Below, piece by piece: positions 6,896 through 10,660 of a stretch of DNA of 10,660 bases. This DNA comes from DATDVD01 sp035290065 (GTDB lineage Bacteria; Pseudomonadota; Gammaproteobacteria; Coxiellales; Coxiellaceae), in the NCBI GenBank assembly GCA_035290065.1, contig DATDVD010000054.1:1-10660 (forward strand), in the 5' to 3' direction. The notes beneath the pieces were generated by a model. That model had not been told where the DNA came from. It worked only from the letters and a program-made list of their open reading frames with translations, and made no database searches. The stretch's first letter is position 1; the number at the start of each line of letters is the position of its first letter. A program made the translations under genes and the position numbers.

Positions 6896-7135
6896 TTATG
6901 GCCTTGCTTTTTTACCTTCTTTATCACATAACAGCAAGCGCAGTTTTCTTATTACTTCTCGGCAAAATTTTTTCACATTATGATCTTCCTGATAAGTTTC
7001 CAAGGCTTGTCTTAAAGATTCAATATCATGCGCAAGGCAATCATATACCTTATTGGAGTTAATACTTTCTAAATGTTCAGGGGTATGGATTAGTGGCAGA
7101 ACGATATTGCTGGCGGTCCAATACATATTTCTCAC
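6896..7135 (-). CDS. Hypothetical 79-residue reading frame, possibly a gene remnant
   Basis: GTG 7135 (no good ribosome site) or ATG 7126 (GGTGAG 5 bases upstream) opens a frame ending in TAA 6898-6896. The second half, HLESINSNKVYDCLAHDIES then LRQALETYQEDHNVKKFCRE, is plausible helical protein with a basic C-terminus. The first third may be out of frame: the other minus-strand frame reads ADVAAGEKYVLDRQQYRS over the same bases. The lot may therefore be a frameshifted remnant rather than a gene. It ends 81 bases before the CaaX gene. No family is recognised. Confidence 0.35.
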   Translation of the reverse strand: MRNMYWTASNIVLPLIHTPEHLESINSNKVYDCLAHDIESLRQALETYQEDHNVKKFCREVIRKLRLLLCDKEGKKARP

Positions 7136-7199
7136 CAGCAGCTACATCAGCCTCGTTGAATGATACTTGAGTGGCTTGGTCCTGAATTTCCATACGTAC
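7077..7199 (-). pseudogene. Unassigned protein fragment between RhuM-Fic remnant and the 79-codon frame
   Basis: Where similarity to RhuM-Fic stops (about 7200), another minus-strand frame reads VRMEIQDQATQVSFNEADVA then AGEKYVLDRQQYRSATNPYP and stops at TGA 7079-7077. It has no start codon with a ribosome site. A +1 shift near its end would join it to the 79-codon frame, so both may be parts of one decayed gene fused to the Fic remnant. The parent gene is not recognised. Confidence 0.3.
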
Positions 7200-7782
7200 T
7201 TTATCATCAAGTCTTTTTGCGCAGGGTTACTTTCGGCGATAAGCAATGCAAGCGCTACCAATCCATTATCATTAATTTTAATGGAAATGGATTGAAGCTT
7301 TAAATAGAGCAAAAACATTAAACAACCAATACGTTTATTTCCATCTGTAAAGGATGGTCTTTAATAACAAAATATAATAGATGAGCTGCCCGTTCTTCTG
7401 CTGTTTTATAGAGAAGCTTCCCATCAAATGTTTGTTCAAGGGTGCTTAAAATACTTTCAAGCCCTTTATTTCGTTCGTTTCCAAAAAATGTAGTAGCTTC
7501 ATCTCTTGCAGCCAAATTGTAATAATCGATTTCTCCAGTAACCTCTTTTTTATCCTCCTTTTGAACGGTTGCAAATTTTGCAACAGTTTGATTCTTCTCT
7601 AACTCTTTGTTTTTAAATATACTTTAGAGGTGGCGAGAAATGGCCGACTTATCCCTCCCAAACAACTTAGCTATTTGAATTAGGGAGAGCCATACTGTTT
7701 CTTGAGCCAGATTCACATCCAGCTCAATGCGCCCATCTTTGGCTTTGTATATAACAGGCCCCACAAAATCCCCACCTGTCAA
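7200..7782 (-). pseudogene. RhuM-family protein with Fic/Doc domain, inactivated
   Basis: Read from TTG 7782, the N-terminus IYKAKDGRIELDVNLAQETV followed by WLSLIQIAKLFGRDKSAISR is the RhuM DNA-binding-like opening. A TAA at 7626-7624 replaces the expected Lys of H-L/I-K-x-IF. The same frame continues FKNKELEKNQTVAKFATVQK and reaches DYYNL, where about 100 or more residues of the usual middle (the IISVGYRV...TQFRIWA region) are missing. It rejoins at AARDEATTFFGNERNKGLES, the start of the Fic part. At 7349-7351 one T is lost, shifting the frame inside the Fic motif: restoring it gives HPFTDGNKRIGCLMFLLYLK and on to NGLVALALLIAESNPAQKDL. Intact relatives are about 330 residues, found on genomic islands and linked to virulence or toxin-like AMPylation. 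Three lesions make activity very unlikely. Confidence 0.85.
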
Positions 7783-7964
7783 TTGCCCTCTCCTACCTTC
7801 ACAATTCCCCTATCCTCCTATCATAATCGGATATGCCTGGCATGGCGCAGAGGTTGTCTATTGTTATGAGATAGGAGTAATGTCATGATCACAAGCTGGA
7901 AATAAAGGACACGGGTACCATAGCACACGCAATGCAGATGAATAACCCCCATAACGGACGCACG
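7783..7964. promoter_or_regulatory. Upstream region of the copper oxidase gene with an inverted repeat
   Basis: No gene is seen here. TCCTATCATAA (7816-7826) is mirrored by TTATGAGATAGGA (7864-7876), an inverted repeat with a 2-base interruption spanning 61 bases, and ATGCCTGGCAT (7833-7843) is a palindrome between them. These could bind a regulator or fold in RNA. I do not see a clear CueR-type (spaced dyad between -35 and -10) or CopR-type box, so regulation by copper is a guess from the gene's role. Confidence 0.35.
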
Positions 7965-10337
7965 ATGAAACACCTTTCTTTTTTTAATAAGCTTTTTATA
8001 GGTGGCTTTGTTTTATATGCAGGTTCGTGCCTGGCTGCTGAACGCACGATTGATTTAGTAGTAGCCTATAAAACTGTGAACTTTGCTGGAAAATCCATCA
8101 AAACCATCGCATTTAATAATCAAATACCGGGTCCTACACTGCATTTTAGGGAAGGTGATCATGTCACCATTAATGTCCACAATCATTTAGAAGAAGGCAC
8201 CTCCGTACATTGGCATGGGTTGCTTGTGCCCTGGAAGATGGACGGCGTTGATGGGGTGACTCAAGATCCCATTCCACCCGGTGACACATTTCATTATCAA
8301 TTTACGATAAAGCAATCCGGTACTTATTGGTACCACGCCCATGCAGGTCTACAAGAACAAGAAGGGCTGTATGGTGCATTGATTATTGATCCACTTTCCC
8401 CCCCGTCGTATCACTATGATAAGGATTACGTCATCGTATTATCGGATTGGAGCAACACCCCCGCTAATCATATTTATAAAAATTTAAAACGCGATGGGGA
8501 CTATTACTCACCGAAATTTCCATTGCAGCCTTCCCTCACTCACTTTTTGCAAGCGTATAAAACCAGTAATGTTAAAGAGCAAGCTGAATTAAAAGCGGCG
8601 TATTGGATGATGCAACGTATGCGCATGAGCCCCTACGACTTCAGCGACGTAGCTTACGATGCATTTCTAATGAATGGTCACCCTAAAAATAATCCTTGGC
8701 AAGGTGACGTAAAGGAAGGTGATGTGGTGCGTTTGCGCTTTATTGATGCCGGTGCAAGCTCTATTTTTCGAATTAAATTACCCGGTACTCTCATGCAACT
8801 GGTGCATGTGCAAGGCCATGATATAGTGCCTTTTGAAACAGATAACCTGACTTTATCCCCGGGAGAAACCTATGATGTGTTGGTGAAAATTAAGCGCTCT
8901 ACTCCTTATCCTATTTACGCTGAATCGCTTGATCAAGTGGGTGCCGCGTATGGAGCCTTAGTCACATCATCCCATCAATGGGTTGATTTTTCTGCTATCA
9001 CTCCTTTCCCTACTCCTAAGCCACGTATGATGATGCACCATATGGATATGCCAGGCATGAGCTCTCCTTCCTCTTCACACCCTAATATGCCAGCAAAAGC
9101 ATCTCAACCTATGGCAATAAATCCTAGTATGGAGATGAATTCAACCAATATGACTCATCACCAAAATATAAGCATGACACCGATGGATAACAGAGGCATG
9201 TCCCCTCAATATCAATCGTTGAAATCCTTTAAGAAAACCAACGATCCTAATAAACCAGTGAAAATAGTGAAATTAGTGTTATCAGGCTATATGGATCGAT
9301 ACATTTGGTTTATTAACGGAGTACCCGAATACAAAAGCAAACCGATGATTCTAGAGCATGGTAAACGCTATCGATTTATTTTTGTTAATAATTCTATGAT
9401 GGATCATCCTATGCATGTCCATGGGCACTGGTTTATTTTACGTAATGGCCATGGCGCATACGATCCCCTATTACATACCATTCATGTGCAACCTAATGAA
9501 ACCATCACAGTCGATATGGATGCCAATGCAGACGGCGGCGGTACGTGGTATTTTCATTGCCACAATCTCTATCACATGCGGGCAGGCATGGCGATGATTT
9601 TACAGTATTCTTCACCTAAATTTTCTACGAAGGATTCCTATTCAAAAACTTCTGACGTCCAAAACACATCGAAAATGCATGGCATAACAGGGGGTGTTTA
9701 TCCAACGGCGCATCCTGCTTTATGGTACAACGCTAACTGGTTGGAAGGGGGAACAGATTTCACGCAAACAATGGAAGGAACGTTTAAACTATTATTAGGT
9801 CCTGATTACGATAAATTACAGCTTTATAGTGAAGATTTTGAAGTAAAGAAGGGAAATATTGAAAATGCTAATATGGATATTTTTTATTGGCACTTGATGA
9901 GCCAATTTTGGGCTATTAAAGGGGGAGCGAATTATGTGTATCGACCTGCACAAAGGCCTTATATCCAACCCGGTATAGGTATTGAGGGCCTTGCACCTTT
10001 CTTTATTGATACTAATGTCAGAGTCTATGCTCATGCAGGCAGCGTGAAATTCAATATAGATTTATCGCGTGATAACCAGCTTGGCGATAACTTTTTTATC
10101 CGCACAGGTATTCGCACCTTAATGGCTACTAAAACTGTCCCAGTGGATGAAGTCGGTAGTGGATTTAATCAATTACAATTGTTGTTACGTCCCTATTATC
10201 GAATAAGACCCGGATTAAACATTTACACGGAATATACCCATTCTGAAAACTATGGCGCGTTAAAAAAGATTTTGAAAAATGAAAATAAATCTGCGCAAGA
10301 TAATACCTGGCTGTTAGGATTAGCGGTTATATTCTAA
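7965..10337 (+). CDS. CopA-type multicopper oxidase fused to CopB-type outer-membrane barrel
   Basis: This protein has 790 residues from ATG 7965 (801 from ATG 7932). I prefer 7965, where MKHLSFFNKLFIGGFVLYAG starts a normal Sec signal peptide with a weak GGA site upstream. Numbering from 7932, three cupredoxin domains span about 40-560. All four copper motifs are present: HWHG (93-96), HAH (135-137), HPMHVHGH (492-499) and HCHNLYHMRAGM (542-553). Their Cys543, His548 and Met553 are type 1 copper ligands. A Met/His-rich stretch (367-419) lies before domain 3, as in CopA/PcoA. After a linker, 586-801 is a CopB-like beta-barrel: ALWYNANWLEGGTD, YSHAV-like FYWHLMSQFW, YIQPGIGIEGLAPFFIDTN and a C-terminal strand ending LLGLAVIF with terminal Phe, the outer-membrane protein signature. 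The likely role is periplasmic Cu(I) oxidation and copper resistance, tethered to the outer membrane. CopA and CopB are normally separate genes; the frame is continuous here. The signal peptide lacks the twin arginine usual for CopA. Confidence 0.92.
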   Translation: MKHLSFFNKLFIGGFVLYAGSCLAAERTIDLVVAYKTVNFAGKSIKTIAFNNQIPGPTLHFREGDHVTINVHNHLEEGTSVHWHGLLVPWKMDGVDGVTQDPIPPGDTFHYQFTIKQSGTYWYHAHAGLQEQEGLYGALIIDPLSPPSYHYDKDYVIVLSDWSNTPANHIYKNLKRDGDYYSPKFPLQPSLTHFLQAYKTSNVKEQAELKAAYWMMQRMRMSPYDFSDVAYDAFLMNGHPKNNPWQGDVKEGDVVRLRFIDAGASSIFRIKLPGTLMQLVHVQGHDIVPFETDNLTLSPGETYDVLVKIKRSTPYPIYAESLDQVGAAYGALVTSSHQWVDFSAITPFPTPKPRMMMHHMDMPGMSSPSSSHPNMPAKASQPMAINPSMEMNSTNMTHHQNISMTPMDNRGMSPQYQSLKSFKKTNDPNKPVKIVKLVLSGYMDRYIWFINGVPEYKSKPMILEHGKRYRFIFVNNSMMDHPMHVHGHWFILRNGHGAYDPLLHTIHVQPNETITVDMDANADGGGTWYFHCHNLYHMRAGMAMILQYSSPKFSTKDSYSKTSDVQNTSKMHGITGGVYPTAHPALWYNANWLEGGTDFTQTMEGTFKLLLGPDYDKLQLYSEDFEVKKGNIENANMDIFYWHLMSQFWAIKGGANYVYRPAQRPYIQPGIGIEGLAPFFIDTNVRVYAHAGSVKFNIDLSRDNQLGDNFFIRTGIRTLMATKTVPVDEVGSGFNQLQLLLRPYYRIRPGLNIYTEYTHSENYGALKKILKNENKSAQDNTWLLGLAVIF

Positions 10338-10435
10338 AATCAGTGGGGTTTTTAAAAAGAAAGGGGTCAAGTCTCTAGTTGCTAGTTTGGCTCAAGCTGG
10401 TTTTGGATGATTTTCTATGGGGCTTATTTCATCTA
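10338..10435. other. Intergenic stretch after the copper oxidase gene
   Basis: No reading frame or known element is seen apart from AAAGGGGTCAAGTCT at 10360-10374, which resembles 3596-3615 and sequences often found near REP or transposase debris. Confidence 0.4.
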
Positions 10436-10466
10436 TTGAGCCGATTAAATGTCTTAATCGGCTCAA
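10436..10466 (+). terminator. Strong 13-bp hairpin, possible terminator
   Basis: TTGAGCCGATTAA (10436-10448) and TTAATCGGCTCAA (10454-10466) are perfect inverse complements around the 5-base loop ATGTC. It lies about 100 bases after the oxidase stop and 56 bases beyond the tRNA-Lys 3' end, so it could end either transcript. It lacks a clean T-run on either strand (the plus side continues AAAATTATT), so it may instead be a 3'-end stabiliser or protein-binding site. Confidence 0.5.
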
Positions 10467-10521
10467 AAATTATTGGAATATGTATGGTTAATAATTCTTG
10501 ATGATTTTATGATTTAACAGA

Positions 10522-10594
10522 TGGGTCGTGAAGGATTTGAACCTTCGACCAACTGGTTAAAAGCCAGCTGCTCTACCGACTGAGCTAACGACCC
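10522..10594 (-). tRNA. tRNA-Lys (anticodon UUU)
   Basis: The minus strand gives a full 73-base cloverleaf. The acceptor stem is GGGTCGT/ACGACCC with discriminator A, and the D arm contains AGCTCAGTCGGTAGAGC. The anticodon stem is GCTGG/CCAGT with loop CTTTTAA (anticodon UUU), the variable loop contains GGTC, and the T arm is GAAGGTTCGAATCCTTC. The genomic 3' end continues ATC, so CCA is not encoded and must be added by nucleotidyltransferase. It reads lysine codons AAA/AAG. A small hairpin (GCAGTG/CACTGC, 10606-10621) lies just upstream of the 5' end. Confidence 0.96.
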
Positions 10595-10660
10595 CAATAA
10601 AGGAGGCAGTGTTGTCACTGCGTGCTTGCAGCTCACCCCGATTGAGTTACATTCTGTTTT

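Noticed and set aside
7318..7515. Independent 65-codon gene
   Set aside because: It is the in-frame middle of the broken RhuM-Fic gene, ending at the frameshift in HPFxDGNKR.
7200..7782. Active Fic toxin or toxin-antitoxin module
   Set aside because: Stop codon, internal deletion and frameshift within the catalytic motif, and no antitoxin partner gene.
7932..7964. ATG 7932 as the start of the copper oxidase
   Set aside because: No ribosome site, and it would place 11 polar residues before a normal signal peptide; ATG 7965 gives a standard one.
9816..10034. Minus-strand frame inside the copper oxidase gene
   Set aside because: Shadow of the CopB-like domain; no start signal or family.

Overview
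The window looks like accessory chromosome of a gammaproteobacterium, most plausibly of the Legionella/Coxiella order (Legionellales). This is inferred from the moderate to low GC content, the secreted-protein families, a decayed toxin-type glycosyltransferase, and a putative host-directed protein ending in a eukaryotic-type CaaX box. No marker in the window fixes the genus.

Layout. At 1-311 (minus strand) lies the 5' end of the ribosome-associated GTPase gene typA/bipA, cut by the window edge. A 240-base gap follows, holding three related palindromic repeats. On the plus strand, 554-3032 is a two-gene operon: a membrane-anchored family 2 glycosyltransferase (polyprenyl-phosphate sugar synthase type), then a multi-spanning GT-C-like membrane protein. 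This looks like a surface-glycan modification pair. It converges, with a 4-base stop overlap, on a small exported protein (minus, 3487-3029).

From about 3500 to 7800 the DNA is a patchwork of minus-strand genes and debris. It holds a 39-codon N-terminal stub of a TcdB/DXD-type glycosyltransferase (3749-3868), a two-module GNAT acetyltransferase with an Ala/Pro-rich tail (4978-3929), and a broken secreted-protein gene (5112-5292). It also holds a 509-residue helical protein ending in polybasic-CILM, a predicted farnesylation signal (6814-5285), a doubtful 79-codon reading frame, and a RhuM-Fic gene inactivated by a stop, an internal deletion and a frameshift (7782 to about 7200).

From 7965 to 10337 is the most striking intact gene. 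It encodes a complete CopA-type multicopper oxidase fused in one reading frame to a CopB-type outer-membrane beta-barrel domain, so a single polypeptide appears to combine periplasmic copper oxidation with outer-membrane anchoring. A strong hairpin and a tRNA-Lys(UUU) gene (minus strand) close the window.

Together the window holds a conserved housekeeping gene, a surface glycosylation pair, a decaying island of effector-like and mobile-associated genes, and a copper-detoxification fusion. I see no CRISPR array, intact insertion sequence or complete new multi-gene system. The best candidates for new biology are the CaaX protein and the oxidase-barrel fusion.
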